Shown: positions 1 to 10,090 of the stretch, in pieces
How the letters are laid out: every line of letters begins with the position of its first letter
Position numbering within the stretch: position 1 is the stretch's first letter
NCBI GenBank assembly: GCA_023376005.1
Contig: CM042160.1
Span: 82,212,442 to 82,276,441 of the forward strand
DNA from: Doryteuthis pealeii
Taxonomy: Eukaryota > Mollusca > Cephalopoda > Myopsida > Loliginidae
DNA: 64,000 bases
Direction of reading: 5' to 3'
Translations under genes and position numbers: made by a program
The notes under the pieces: model-generated
The model's input: only the letters and a program-made list of their open reading frames with translations
What the model was told of the DNA's origin: nothing
Database searches by the model: none

Positions 1-500
1 TTATTCTATGTACTATACATGAGACTTTGATGAGTTGTGGTGCATCTGAGCACTGTACGCAATGATATTAGGTACTGCCAATTCGTGCGCTCATTTTCAT
101 TTTAAAAAGGAATTAAAATTAATCAAATCTATTATTTTAAGGTCTTTTTTTTTTTTTTTTTTTTTTTTAGTCGAAAAGTGGTAACATAATGAGCATCAGT
201 ATTAAAACAAAAAGCAAAATAATATTGTATATGTCATTTATTTTTAATACATTTTAAACAATTAAATTCGCCCCAAAAGTAGCTAAATTAAGATTACTGA
301 TGCACTCAAAATAAATCCTTTTATAACAATGTTAAAATATCTTTAAAAGTTTCTTAGAAAATAAAGTCATAATCATGACTAAGCTATTCAATTTCCTGAC
401 ATTGGTACATTACTATGTACAATACATGAACCTTTGATGAGCTGTGGTTGCACCTGAGCACTGTACGCAATACTTATATTATTATTATTATTATTATTAT
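1..500 (+). repeat. Two fragments of a LINE 3' end plus (ATT)n
   Basis: Bases 1-80 and about 398-475 are diverged copies of the LINE 3' tail seen in opposite orientation at 28.84, 30.77, 39.34 and 58.62 kb (shared landmarks: GATGAGTTGTGGTGCA and CTGAGCACTGTAC). A short ATT microsatellite follows at 476-500, where the opposite-strand copies carry an AAT run. A poly-T run lies at 146-169. The rest of the stretch is unrecognised. Confidence 0.6.
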
Positions 501-752
501 TAGTGATTTTCTAAGCAGACTCAAAATGAAAATGAAAACCACCTTAGCTTAGCAGCACTGAGTCATCTTGTCTTAAAGAAAATACACAGACTTGACTTTA
601 TCAGTCCTGAAAACGAAAGGGAAGAGAAAAGGGGTAGGGTAGGTAATAAAATCCATTGTTTTAAAAGGAAAAAGAGACGGAAAGGGCCAGTTTGTCCTCA
701 TTGCATAAATTAAGTACAAAATATAAAATAGTTATTCACTAAGCATAGCCTA

Positions 753-925
753 GTTGTGGCACAAGACCAGAAGTATGGGACACCCAGTGAGAATCGAACT
801 CACTAACAATGGTTGCTAACTAATCCATTATGCCGTGTGAGGTGCCCAAGTTATTTACTAAGCTTAGCTTAGTTGTGACAAGGCCAGAAGTACGAGGCAC
901 CCAGTGAGAATCGAACTCACTAAAA
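753..925 (-). mobile_element. tRNA-headed SINE (SINE-C family), two tandem fragments
   Basis: Read on the minus strand, 753-846 has a tRNA-like promoter: a box A-like CGGCATAATGG and a perfect box B, AGTTCGATTCT. A second shorter copy lies at 870-922 and keeps box B. Related copies lie at 57.96-58.05 kb and 62.54-62.68 kb. Flanks do not form a tRNA cloverleaf, so these are SINE heads and not tRNA genes. Confidence 0.6.
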
Positions 926-1073
926 AAAAAGGGGGCAAAGTTTTTTAACCAAATTTACATGATGTAATACAATATTGAAGGTTTTATTTTATTCTATTTT
1001 ATTTTAAATAAATGCAAATAAAAAAGGAATGTGATTTTTTTTATAAATCACAATAAAAGTTTGAACTAAATAT

Positions 1074-1163
1074 TTGGTTGCTACATAATTATTGGGGATT
1101 TTTTTCTTCTTTTAAGAAATTTGTTGGCAAAAAAAAAAGCCACAATAATTATGTAGCAACCAA
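1074..1163. repeat. Inverted repeat with 21-bp perfect arms (MITE-like)
   Basis: Arms at 1074-1094 and 1143-1163 are exact reverse complements, beginning TTGGTTGCTACATAATTATT. The 48-base centre has no coding content. This could be a very short MITE or a hairpin. No clear target duplication can be seen. Confidence 0.7.
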
Positions 1164-1517
1164 TACAAAATTATGAAATGAACTAAGAAAAAAAAGAGGC
1201 TTTGAAAAAGATCCAACTAAAGTAGTACTAGCTTTAATGCAAATAAGTTTGAATTTTAAGGAAAGGAAAGAAAAATAAATTAAGTGCCAAATTAATAATA
1301 AAATAAATTGATAATAAAATTAAATAACAATAAAATAATTAAGTAAGTAATACATTTAATAAGTAATAAAAATATTAATAGTAATACGTTAGATTAAGTA
1401 ATAAAAAAATATCAGTCAGTAAGTACCACAACACCAAAAAAAAAAATAAATTTATGAACACAAAGAAATTTTCGATTACACAGCAAATTATTTATTAAAA
1501 TAAGAAAAAGAAAAAAG

Positions 1518-1524
<7 letters not shown>

Positions 1525-1584
<60 letters not shown>
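1525..1584. repeat. (GA)n microsatellite
   Basis: About 30 GA dinucleotides. The purine-rich, low-complexity sequence continues to about 1830 and gives rise to a spurious lysine/glutamate-rich reading frame at 1601-1984. Confidence 0.95.
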
Positions 1585-1588
<4 letters not shown>

Positions 1589-1984
1589 CACCACCCGTTT
1601 TTGGTCATCTTTCTATTTCTTTGTTGGTATTGTCATGAGTCACCATCCAAGATGAAGATGAAGAACAGAAACAATGAAGAATGTGTGTGTGTAACAAAAG
1701 AGACTAAAAAAGAAAAAGAAGCTGAGAAATGTAAAATCATAGTCACAATAAGGAATTACCAAAAGAGAGAGAGAGAGAATGAGAGAGAGAAGAGGGGAGA
1801 GAAAAAGAGGAAGAAAAAAAAGATGAAGAAGAGCTATTGTGTAACTGAAATTGAAGCCACATTTTTATTTCCACGGGTAAAAAATCCAAATATGATGCAA
1901 AATAAACGAAAATTGGGAGAGGGAGGTGCCTTTGTTTGGATTCGATGCACCCAGCATCTCATGAACACCCGACATGGAAAATAA

Positions 1985-4330
1985 TAAGTAATGAATAAGA
2001 ATATAATGATAATGATAATAATAATAATAAATTATAATAAAGTGTATGAACTACTAAAAAAAGAAAGAAACGAAAATTTAGGATAGTTTTTTTTTTATTA
2101 TAATTATCACATGTTATTTTTTAACGGCTTAAACTCTCTAACTCTTTCTCTCTCTAATTTATGCTTTAAAAAGCGAGGGAAATGAAAATTTATAGTTTTA
2201 ACTATATATTTTTTTATTTTAACTTTTAGTTTGATATTTTTGTGTATGAGAGAAAGAGAGACAGACAGAAAATGTTAAGTGATGTTGGTTTCTCTTTCAA
2301 TATATCTTTCATTTGGGACAAAACATTCTTTTTTAAATGCTCAAATCTCATATCTACACGGAACTACTATTTCTTTTCTTAATAAAATAAATAAAGACGT
2401 TATTGTAGTAAAAAAAAATTTTAAAAAATAAAAAGTATCAAAAACATCCCAGAAAATACAGAATTATCATATGAGCACAGGAAAAAATAAGAAGAAAAAT
2501 GCCCTGAGGCAGACCACTTTTCCCGAAAAAAAAATCAGTTTTTGAATTTATAGTCACGTGAATTCAATAATTTACATCATCAAATCTTAAAACCCAGGAA
2601 TAATTAAATAAATTAAAAAAAATACAATGTGTAATTAATCGAAAAGTGAATGCCGTAACTAACAACTGCAAAAATTATCTTAGCAAACCGTATATAATAT
2701 ATTTGTTGGTGTGTGTGTGTATTTTTTGTCAACGTTCACATTAATATGAAAATTAGGATTATTTTTAGAGTACATACAGCAGGCTTTCCTCTTTTTGTCG
2801 GCAAAAAAGTGCAGTCGACATTTAGTAGGTTTCATCTAAAATTTTATATTTATCTATTAATATTTTCAATAGTGTCAGTCAAAGACTGACCAGACTATTA
2901 TTATAATTATTATCATTAACATCATCATCTTTGGTCAAAGACAAGTTTATATTATTATTATAAACTAGACATGTGGAAGAGTTTGAACAACGTGATAAAG
3001 AAACGTCAACCCTAAAGTAGCAGCATCATCATCTTTCTTTATACAAGAATTGATGAGGATGAAGAAGGTTGAGTGGAGTATCCGTCTGGGGGGATCAAAC
3101 ATTTAACAAAAAAGAGTTTAACCAATGCAAATGGTTCTTATAAAAGAAAAAGAAAAGGGTTCTAAGTTATTTCAATAGAATAATAAACATTGCCGGTGTA
3201 AAAGTGTTCATTGTAATAAATAAATTAAATAAACAAACAAAAAAATGATGATCATGATGAGGAAAAAAGTTAAAAAAAATCAGCCCCAAATTAGTGGGGA
3301 CTACTATTTAAAAATTCGAGATTCCCACCCCCTTTTTAAGATTTTAGTAAATTGCACTTACCCACCCAACCGAAAAGGGAATGTTGAATAATTAAGTAAT
3401 TAGTAATTGAAATAATTTTAAACAAGTGATATTTAATTTCCCTTAATTTTGAGAAAAAAAAATACAAAAAAAAAAAAAAAAACAGGTGATCTTTTTTCTC
3501 TTTTTTTTTCTAAATGAAAATAAATAAGCGAAATTTTTAGGACATTAAATATGTAAATTTTAAGAGTAAAAAAATAATTTTATAGGGAAACGAAAATGAA
3601 ATATTAAAATCAAAAACATTAAGTCTAAAGGAAGAGATCCTTTTTTTTTGCAGTAAAATGAGAAAATAAAAATAAAAATAATGCAATGATGGATTTTTGT
3701 ATGCAATCATCGTAAATAAAATTATATGAAACAAACAAAACAGACGAATCCATATTTTTCTGGATCGATTAGAAAAAAAAGAAAGCATTTCTGTTTTAAA
3801 ATAATAGATCACTTATTTGTTTTTAAATATTCAAATGAAAACCCCAAAATCTTTTCCTTTTTACAGCTGTTTATAATTTTAAAGAAACAAAAATAGCAAT
3901 GTTTCTCAAAAGATTAAAAATTATAAAAATGCATCCTAAAAGGAATTTTTAAAACGATAAAAAAAAATACAGGAAATCATTTAATTAAACAAATGCAATC
4001 ATTTTACTAAACTTTAAACTTAAAAATCGCACACAACAAAAACAGAAACATTCACTCTTTTTTTTTTTCAAAAATCAAACCATTGAAATTAAAACTTTTT
4101 TTTTTATGAAACTATTTTAAATTTAAAAACCATAGAAAGTTGAGAGAGAAAAAGAAAATGTTTCGTTTAGTTACCTCTCTGCTTGTGCAGATTGAAGTAG
4201 TGTATAATTTCACAGACATTTTCGTTTAAAAATATCTTTTTATCCTCGTAAAAAGTTGGAGCTTTGAATTAAAAAAGCTTTCAATCCGAGTTGAACAACA
4301 AATCTCTCGAAAGCCGAGAATCGTCCTAAT
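1985..4330. other. AT-rich DNA with nothing recognised
   Basis: Very AT-rich with many short homopolymers and no reading frame, repeat family or RNA gene that I can identify. The last 150 bases (about 4180-4330) are less AT-rich and hold several CpGs. They could be a 5' untranslated region if the candidate exon at 4331 is real. Confidence 0.5.
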
Positions 4331-4372
4331 ATGCCAAGCTTTAAACAGGACGAGTCCATTCAATCAGTCGAG
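4331..4372 (+). CDS. Candidate first coding exon, unidentified gene
   Basis: An ATG opens 14 codons, reading MPSFKQDESIQSVE, and stops exactly at a canonical donor, GTAAGA, at 4373. The phase at the junction is 0. The preceding 60 bases carry CpG dinucleotides that are rare elsewhere in the window. The next plausible acceptor is TTTCTCTGCAG ending at 5019, which would keep the frame into 5020-5063. I do not recognise the protein, and the exon is short enough to arise by chance. Transcript data would decide. It is the best candidate for host coding sequence in the window, but weak. Confidence 0.28.
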
Positions 4373-5019
4373 GTAAGACTAACATTTAACTTAGTTTTTA
4401 AAAATTACATCATCCACTCAAAAAATTAAATTTAGGTAATAATTAATTAAAATTCCTTAACTGAAATAAAATATTTATTTTATAATATATTTTTAATGTT
4501 AATGAAACGGGATAAATGAATGCGATAGATACCTTTCCCCCCTCTATAAATAAATGTCATGTGTTTGACCCAGTCGTTTTGACTGCTAGATGAAGGCAGA
4601 GTGCAGTGTAAATTATTAGGGTGGTGTATCTCCCTCGGGGGAGAAAATAACTACAAAAACCGTTCATTCTCTTCCTTATAACTTACATTAATTTTTTTTT
4701 CCACGGGATTAAAAAGAACTAATGGGGGAAATACTGTTTTTTTTTCTCAACTTATTCATTTACCATAAGATTTTTTTTTCTTACAATTTATTTGTGGTAT
4801 TTTAACTTAACCCACCCTCCCTGACAAAAAGCCAATTGTATTATTCACTTAGTTGTGTTGTAGTGTGTAATAAACACAGACTGTCTGATTAATTATTGGC
4901 TATCATTTCAGCTCTCAGACGAATAAAAGTCCTTAAAAACAGATTTTGACAAAACTAAACGGAATTTCGCTTATTTTCTTCTTCTTTTTTAACGATTGCT
5001 TATACACATTTCTCTGCAG

Positions 5020-5063
5020 ACGAAATTTATTAAGTTGAGCAAAAACAAACCAGTTTTCACAAG
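5020..5063 (+). CDS. Candidate second coding exon, unidentified gene
   Basis: It follows a pyrimidine-rich tract and CAG at 5017-5019 and ends at a GTATCT donor at 5064. Joined in phase 0 to the candidate exon at 4331-4372 it would read TKFIKLSKNKPVFT and end in phase 2. An alternative acceptor at 4919 (TTTCAG) would give a stop after four codons. Another strong acceptor lies at 5215 (CTTTTAAATTTTCAG), but its open frame runs in phase 0, which does not fit. No family is recognised. Confidence 0.22.
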
Positions 5064-5530
5064 GTATCTCCAATTTGCCCTGTGAAATTTACCCCTCCTA
5101 TATTTAACACAATGAAACTTGTATAAAGGTTAATATTATCTTGCAAATTTTTTGTCCATTCAAAAGAAGAAACATTAAAAAAAAAACTCCTGATGATTTT
5201 CTTTTAAATTTTCAGCTTATGGAAATAATGAAAATTATGAACGAAAATAATGTTTACATTTTCGCACCGTTAAATCAATTGAAATTTAACGTAGCCAAAA
5301 ACAAGTTACGACTAGAGGCTTTTTTTTAAATTCTATGAAAAATGAATTAATGGTCTGATTTTCACGAAATTTTCTATAATTACTTACCATTCAAATAAGT
5401 TATAATAGTTTTTTTTTGTTTTTGTTTTTTTTTTTTGTTAAAAATCAAACAGTTCTTAGTAAAAAAAAGACCTGCCTCGATTTTTAACAAGAAGGCTAAG
5501 AATTATTTTTATTTATGATTTTTTTTTCTC
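5064..5530. other. AT-rich stretch, nothing certain
   Basis: It includes an open stretch of 38 codons, 5216-5329, after a good acceptor-like tract. The reading has an ordinary AT-rich composition and no recognisable domain. Otherwise poly-T and poly-A runs. Confidence 0.4.
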
Positions 5531-5623
5531 AAATAGATAAGCTATCAGTGTTGTTTAAAAAAAGTTTATTAAATCAATGATTTAATAAACTTTTTTTAAA
5601 CAACACTGATAGCTTATCTATTT
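5531..5623. repeat. Perfect palindrome, 46-bp arms, 1-bp spacer
   Basis: Bases 5531-5576 and 5578-5623 are exact reverse complements around a single A. The arms include AGATAAGCTATCAGTG. Such a sequence is prone to cruciform extrusion. It might be a recent fold-back insertion. Confidence 0.9.
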
Positions 5624-5999
5624 AAAATTTATTTAAAATCATAAAGAAATTATAGATAGGTGTTGTTAAACTTCTTCTATATAAAAAAAAATTTAATTTT
5701 TTTTTTAAATCCAAAAAGGGATTCTTTTTCGAAAAAAGAGAACAGAAAAATTGGAGTGTCTTCCTTCTTTTTTTTCTATTTTACTTTTTAAAAAAAGTAA
5801 TCATTGATTCCCTTGGATTTTATTTTTGTTTTTATTTTTAATTAATTTAATTTTTATTTACTTATTATTTTATTTTGTTTTAATTCATTTATTCATTCAC
5901 CTTGTTAGAAAGGGCTTAGAATATACGCTAACTGTATCAGTATCCCCTGCAGAGAGGTAAGAAACTCACACTAAAAAAATTTTAAAAAAGAGTGAGCCC

Positions 6000-6270
6000 A
6001 TTACACTACATCTGATGATGAGGCTCCTGTTCTAGAGATCTAGGCAATGTGGGGTATCTCTTCATTGCCATTACTCCCAGGTCCACTCAGAGAGATAGAC
6101 AGAACCTTCTTGACAGTATTATAGGCTCCGGGGTAATGCAGTTCTTAAGATCTGGGCAATGTGCAATATCCCTTCATTGCCATTACTCTCAGGTCCACTC
6201 TAACTCAGAGTAGTCAGAGCCTTTGTAACAGTTTTAAAGCCCCCCCCCCCGGTGATGCAGTGCACTGGGA
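6000..6270 (-). repeat. Family A interspersed repeat, two partial copies
   Basis: Two successive copies of the segment containing TTCATTGCCATTACTC and CAGGTCCACTC (about 6058-6080 and 6171-6195) match, in reverse orientation, family A copies at 11.5, 12.1, 26.8 and 35.3 kb. A poly-C run lies at 6240-6251. The stretches 5627-5990 and 6290-6780 hold nothing I recognise. Confidence 0.5.
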
Positions 6271-6781
6271 CACTGACCCACACAACAACTCATAAGAATA
6301 AAAATGTAAATGGTCAATCATGATCATGGGCTCTCAGGCAATAGCCTAAGGCCCAGGCATTAAGATGGCCTTGCTGGTAATAGTACTTTTTAGGTTCCAT
6401 CAATGGATCAGATTAGTTTAAAAACTAGTATTCAATAGGACCTTGTGCAACAAAAAAAAATTTTAATTGAGAAACAACTACACAAAAAATGTAGATAATG
6501 AATGTGATTCACTAATATATAGGCATAAAATAACCCTAGACAAGTTGACATACCATTAAAATCAGTCGATCTTTTCTTTCTTTTTTTTTTTCATTTTTGT
6601 ACATTTTATTTTATGTATTTATCTATTTATTTTATTTACTTATTTTGTGTTATAACATCTGCTACATGACAACAAGTAAAACCTATTTATATAAAAAAAA
6701 CAATCTATAAAAAAAATCTATGGAAGAGTACTACCCATGCCAATCTGAAAAGATATTGGATTTTATTTTTAACTACACACA

Positions 6782-6794
6782 CACAAACTCATAT

Positions 6795-6837
<43 letters not shown>

Positions 6838-6849
6838 TATATATATATA
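6782..6849. repeat. (CA)n/(TA)n microsatellite
   Basis: Alternating AC and then AT dinucleotides, directly abutting the Helitron end at 6850. Confidence 0.9.
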
Positions 6850-7487
6850 CTAGCAAATATATGCACCCTCCGGGTGCAAGTATTTGAATTTTAATGTAAT
6901 GAATTATGTTAAATTTGAAATACTTTTGAAACTAAATAAAAATCCAAATAAAATGATTTGAAACAGAGGGGGTATAATCGAAGAATAGAACAACTTTGAA
7001 ACTAAGTCTTCCATCATTTTTCATCACTCCCTCCTTTTATTGCTGAATTTTCCTAATTTAACTATTTAGTTAAATTAGGAAGTAAAGAATAAAATTACTG
7101 TTATTTCTTTATATTAAAGGATTTCTTTTAAGATTTATCCCCGAGTTTTTTGCTCATATTCTTTAAGAAAAAAACAAACAATTAGAAATCAATAATACCA
7201 AGCGCATATTTAATAAAATTAAACTTTTAATATCAATATGCAAATTAGCTTTCCTGTTCACACTGTAACCCGCTATTTTGTTGCATATATAAATACAATT
7301 GCATGTTATTAGAATGTAGATAAAGTCAAAAGTATTAATAAGGTATAACAATTTTATCAATAACTGAGGTTTAAATAAAAATAAATTCATGGTGAATGTG
7401 ACACAAATAACTAAGGGAATTATGACTTGAGTAGTGATTTAGTTTCGGCTTCAGACAGACAAACACACAATCTCCATTATAATAAGA
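6850..7487 (-). mobile_element. Non-autonomous Helitron-like element, complete
   Basis: On the minus strand it starts TCTTATTATAATGGAG (complement of the end at 7487) and ends CTAG (at 6850). About 12 bases before the 3' end is a hairpin, GCACCC/GGGTGC with a 3-base loop, at 6863-6877. The host bases are A before TC and T after CTAG. This is the classical Helitron rule: 5' TC, 3' hairpin then CTRR, insertion between A and T. There is no coding capacity, so Rep/helicase must come from elsewhere. Near-identical layouts lie at 32693 and 45121. Confidence 0.7.
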
Positions 7488-7769
7488 TATATATATATGT
7501 GTGTGTGTGTGTGTAGGTAAAAAATTACTTGGGGAATGCTATGTCAAAAAGATAAAAATTTATGAGGTTTTTGGTAAGGGAAGCACCTGAGTAAAAAAAA
7601 AACGGAACAGTTTACTGAAAATGACCAGTTAAAAGGGAAAAAAATTCAACGGTCCAAGGGGCATCAAACTCATGGGTATACACAGATACCTATGGGCAGA
7701 AATAGATCTATAACCACAAAATGACCGATTTTTAAGCCTTTTTCTTTACCACTATATATATATATATAT

Positions 7770-7913
7770 ATTAAATTAATAGAGACATCATTAATAAATA
7801 AGATGATAATTAAATATTGATAATGACTATTTCATAATTGTTGAGAATATTACTTGAACAAAGAAAATCTTGACGTAAGTGATGACATTGTTTCATAATA
7901 TCCATTATAATAA
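7770..7913 (-). mobile_element. Helitron-like 5'-end fragment, abutting the next copy
   Basis: It matches the part of the family next to the minus-strand 5' end (GTGATGACATTG, then CCATTATAATAA at 7902-7913). Its terminus directly meets CTAG of the following element at 7914, so two copies lie head to tail without host sequence between them. The stretch 7488-7769 holds (TG)n and (TA)n runs and unrecognised sequence. Confidence 0.5.
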
Positions 7914-8319
7914 CTAGCAAAATAAAAAACGCCCTCTGGGTGACGTAAAATAAATATTGCCTGAGGGGATGGGAGTTGAAAATTTAATATCAGAGAGTTT
8001 GTATCATAAGTAAAGTAAAATCATCAAATTTATTAAAGGAGTAAAAAATAAAATAAATTTATTAAAGGAGTAAAAAATAAAAAAATTTGAAATGGAAACT
8101 TAGTTCTGATAACTTTAAATATGTATTAAAATAAAACAAACTATATATAGATATATAATACCAGTCATGTATTTATCAAAACTTGTTTAAAAAAACAATG
8201 AGGACTGTCTAACATTGCATGCTCAAATTTTGAGAGTAATTATTCTATGTTATGACGATTTTAGCTAGTGTGACGTAAGCAGTGACAAAAACCGGAAGCG
8301 AATCTCCATTATAAATAGA
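7914..8319 (-). mobile_element. Diverged Helitron-like element
   Basis: CTAG at 7914 and CCATTATAAATAGA ending at 8319 match the family termini. The subterminal hairpin is reduced to CCC/GGG at about 7933-7941. A short direct duplication (ATTAAAGGAGTAAAAAATAA) occurs inside at about 8031-8070. Confidence 0.5.
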
Positions 8320-8362
8320 TATATATATGTTAATAGAAAGGAAATGAATCCGGCGGTATAAG

Positions 8363-8617
8363 TATAGATAAAAGGATATGAAAACAACACAGTATGCTGT
8401 TAAAGTGAAAAGATTTTATATCATATTCATAGCTAATATTGAACAATATTTCGATTTATAAAAATCATCTTCAGAGCTTGTTTTACTCCGTCCTTAACAA
8501 GAGCGGAGACGAAAAAAAAAAAAAAAAAAGTATTGTTCAATATTAGCTATGAATATGATATAAAATGTTTTCACTTTAACAGCATATTGTGTTGTCTTCA
8601 TGTCCTTTTATCTATAC
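8363..8617. mobile_element. Inverted-pair element carrying a hammerhead motif
   Basis: The left arm, 8363-8450, and right arm, 8529-8617, are near-exact reverse complements (landmark AACAGCATATTGTG on the right). The 70-base centre holds the ribozyme core and a run of A. The left arm reads on the minus strand as the ribozyme's 3' side. The right copy begins just after the ribozyme's GAAA position. Penelope-like and retrozyme-type elements are known to carry such motifs. Confidence 0.6.
8431..8478 (-). ncRNA. Hammerhead ribozyme motif, type with CUGAAGA core
   Basis: On the minus strand, stem I is AGCU (8478-8475) with AGCU (8434-8431). The core is CUGAAGA (8474-8468). One extra U follows. 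Stem II is GAUUU/AAAUC (8466-8453), then GAA (8452-8450). Stem III is AUAUUG/CAAUAU (8449-8436) with a UU loop, and position 17 is U (8435). All three helices close. The extra U after the core and the short stem I could reduce activity. Confidence 0.6.
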
Positions 8618-8747
8618 AAATAGATATTTTTGGGAGAATATGTGCTTAATTGGAGTCGTACCTAATTTTGAAAATTAATTAATTAATAATGAATTAGGCG
8701 GGAATGCCTATTTAAATGTATGGCTAAACAAATCGAGAAAAATCAAT

Positions 8748-8789
8748 CTCTGTATGTACATTTCGGCCTATTAGGCCTCATCAGCAGAG
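8748..8789 (-). ncRNA. Hammerhead ribozyme, type I, complete
   Basis: Minus strand: stem I CUCUG (8789-8785) pairs with CAGAG (8752-8748). Core CUGAUGA (8784-8778). Stem II GGCC/GGCC closes a UAAUA loop (8777-8765). GAA follows (8764-8762). Stem III is the palindrome AUGUACAU (8761-8754). The cleavage base is A (8753), giving an AUA site. Every conserved core base of the family is present. The very short palindromic stem III suggests activity as a dimer, as known for type I motifs of animal repeats. Confidence 0.85.
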
Positions 8790-9116
8790 CTATAGATAGG
8801 AAGGCCGCCCTGTGCGTAATTTGAAACCGGACTGCCAAGCTGACAGGCCAATATCACAACCCCTTCACCAAACGCACCTCCTAGATTTTACGATTTGTTT
8901 AGAGTAGGTTAATATTCCTCTTCAGTGACTTTTATTACATGACGATATGATAAGTTGTAAACACGGTATGTTTGGAATGGCTTTTTTGCCGACAATTTTT
9001 GGGAGAATATGTGCTTAATTGGAGTCGTACCTAATTTTGAAAATTAACTAATTAATAATGAATTAGGCGGGAATGCCTATTTAAATGTATGGCTAAACAA
9101 ATCGAGAAAAATCAAT

Positions 9117-9158
9117 CTCTGTATGTACATTTCGGCCTATTAGGCCTCATCAGCAGAT
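9117..9158 (-). ncRNA. Hammerhead ribozyme, second tandem copy
   Basis: It has the same core, stem II and stem III as the copy 369 bp upstream. The 5' strand of stem I is AUCUG and pairs four of five bases with CAGAG. Spacing from the first copy equals the unit length. Confidence 0.82.
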
Positions 9159-9215
9159 CTATAGATAGGAAGGCCGCCCTGTGCGTGATTTGAAAATAGT
9201 GAATTTGAATGAAAC

Positions 9216-9660
9216 AAATAGATATATATATATAAAGGGGTTGTGTCTGTTTTGGTATGTACATGTCAATTTATAACCCAGAAATGAGATGTCATTTAGG
9301 ATCGCCTAGGTAAGTATTCCATTTACAAAAGCAATTATGGGGGGGAGAGGGTCTGAGGCAGTGGGGGTTGGGGAGTTGTTTTTTTTCATTACCCTCTTTA
9401 TCCCGGATAATAAAATTCTTATCATTCTCCAACAACATGTTTCCTCCCAAGAAGACGAAAAAGGTCAAGGAGTAAAGTTCCAGGGAAATTGCATTCTTTG
9501 TATAACATTGGAATTTAAAAGTGTTTACTTTTAACTTCATTCAAAAAAAGACAATTTCATAGCGTACCCTGGGGGGGGGGGACAGAAGGGAGGGGTCAAA
9601 ATTATTAATTGGTTTTAATATTGGTTCGGTTTGTTGTTTGGTTTAATGGTATATCAACCC
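9216..9660. other. Unrecognised, with short family A fragment
   Basis: Mostly unrecognised; a poly-G run lies at 9571-9580. The sequence at about 9638-9672 (ATGGTATATCAACCC and TTGTGGGTTA) resembles the 5' end of family A. Two overlapping frames at 9292-9540 on opposite strands have no recognisable domain. Confidence 0.35.
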
Positions 9661-9684
9661 TTGTGGGTTACCTAATGTCCAATC

Positions 9685-9685
9685 T

Positions 9686-9758
<73 letters not shown>

Positions 9759-9770
9759 AAATATATATAG
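9685..9770. repeat. (TA)n microsatellite
   Basis: Long TA run with occasional T insertions. It borders the 3' side of the minus-strand ribozyme unit at 9779, as TA runs also border other hammerhead units in the window. Confidence 0.95.
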
Positions 9771-9778
9771 AGAGAGTA

Positions 9779-9824
9779 AACTATAGACACGTGTTTCGAG
9801 GTATCACCTTTCATCAGTATAGTT
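9779..9824 (-). ncRNA. Hammerhead ribozyme, type I, complete
   Basis: Minus strand: stem I AACUAUA (9824-9818) pairs perfectly over 7 bp with UAUAGUU (9785-9779). Core CUGAUGA (9817-9811). Stem II AGGU/ACCU with a GAU loop, flanked by an A-C mismatch (9810-9798). GAA (9797-9795). Stem III is the palindrome ACACGUGU (9794-9787). Position 17 is C (9786), giving the canonical GUC cleavage triplet. Confidence 0.85.
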
Positions 9825-10090
9825 ATACGATTTTTAGCAGCTGCCTCTGACCGGGTTTGAGACCGAACGAACTTATGCTCGCCAAATCTCTTACCCACAC
9901 AGCCACAGTCAGTCGCCAAGTATAGCAAGCTATTTAATCGCTACATTTCTAAGCGGAAATGAACTTCACCTAGAGTTCTCAAACTTTGTAAACAAAGTGA
10001 GATTTAGCTGAGCGCCAAATACGGTGAATTTGCAATTATATACCTCCTAAATAAAGTGCTCAACCGAAATTGGGAGCGTATAATAGAGTA

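Larger units (their letters stand above)
8627..9190 (-). mobile_element. Tandem hammerhead SINE / retrozyme-like element, 369-bp period
   Basis: GGGAGAATAT recurs at 8632 and 9001, and the two units are nearly identical, so the period is 369 bp. Each unit carries a minus-strand hammerhead (8748-8789, 9117-9158). Upstream of the ribozyme is a degraded tRNA-like head (GGTTTCAAATTACG, minus strand, near 8825). The unit ends with ATTAATTAATTAA-rich sequence and TCTCCCAAAA. Two self-cleaving sites one unit apart would release a 369-nt monomer, as described for retrozymes. No protein is encoded, so reverse transcription must be supplied in trans. Confidence 0.65.

Noticed and set aside
1601..1984. 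127-codon plus-strand frame
   Set aside because: Lysine/glutamate-rich translation of a GA/GAAA low-complexity tract with no domain; stops are rare simply because of composition.
4919..4935. Alternative acceptor giving a four-codon last exon after 4331-4372
   Set aside because: It would make an 18-residue protein; the pyrimidine tract is weak.
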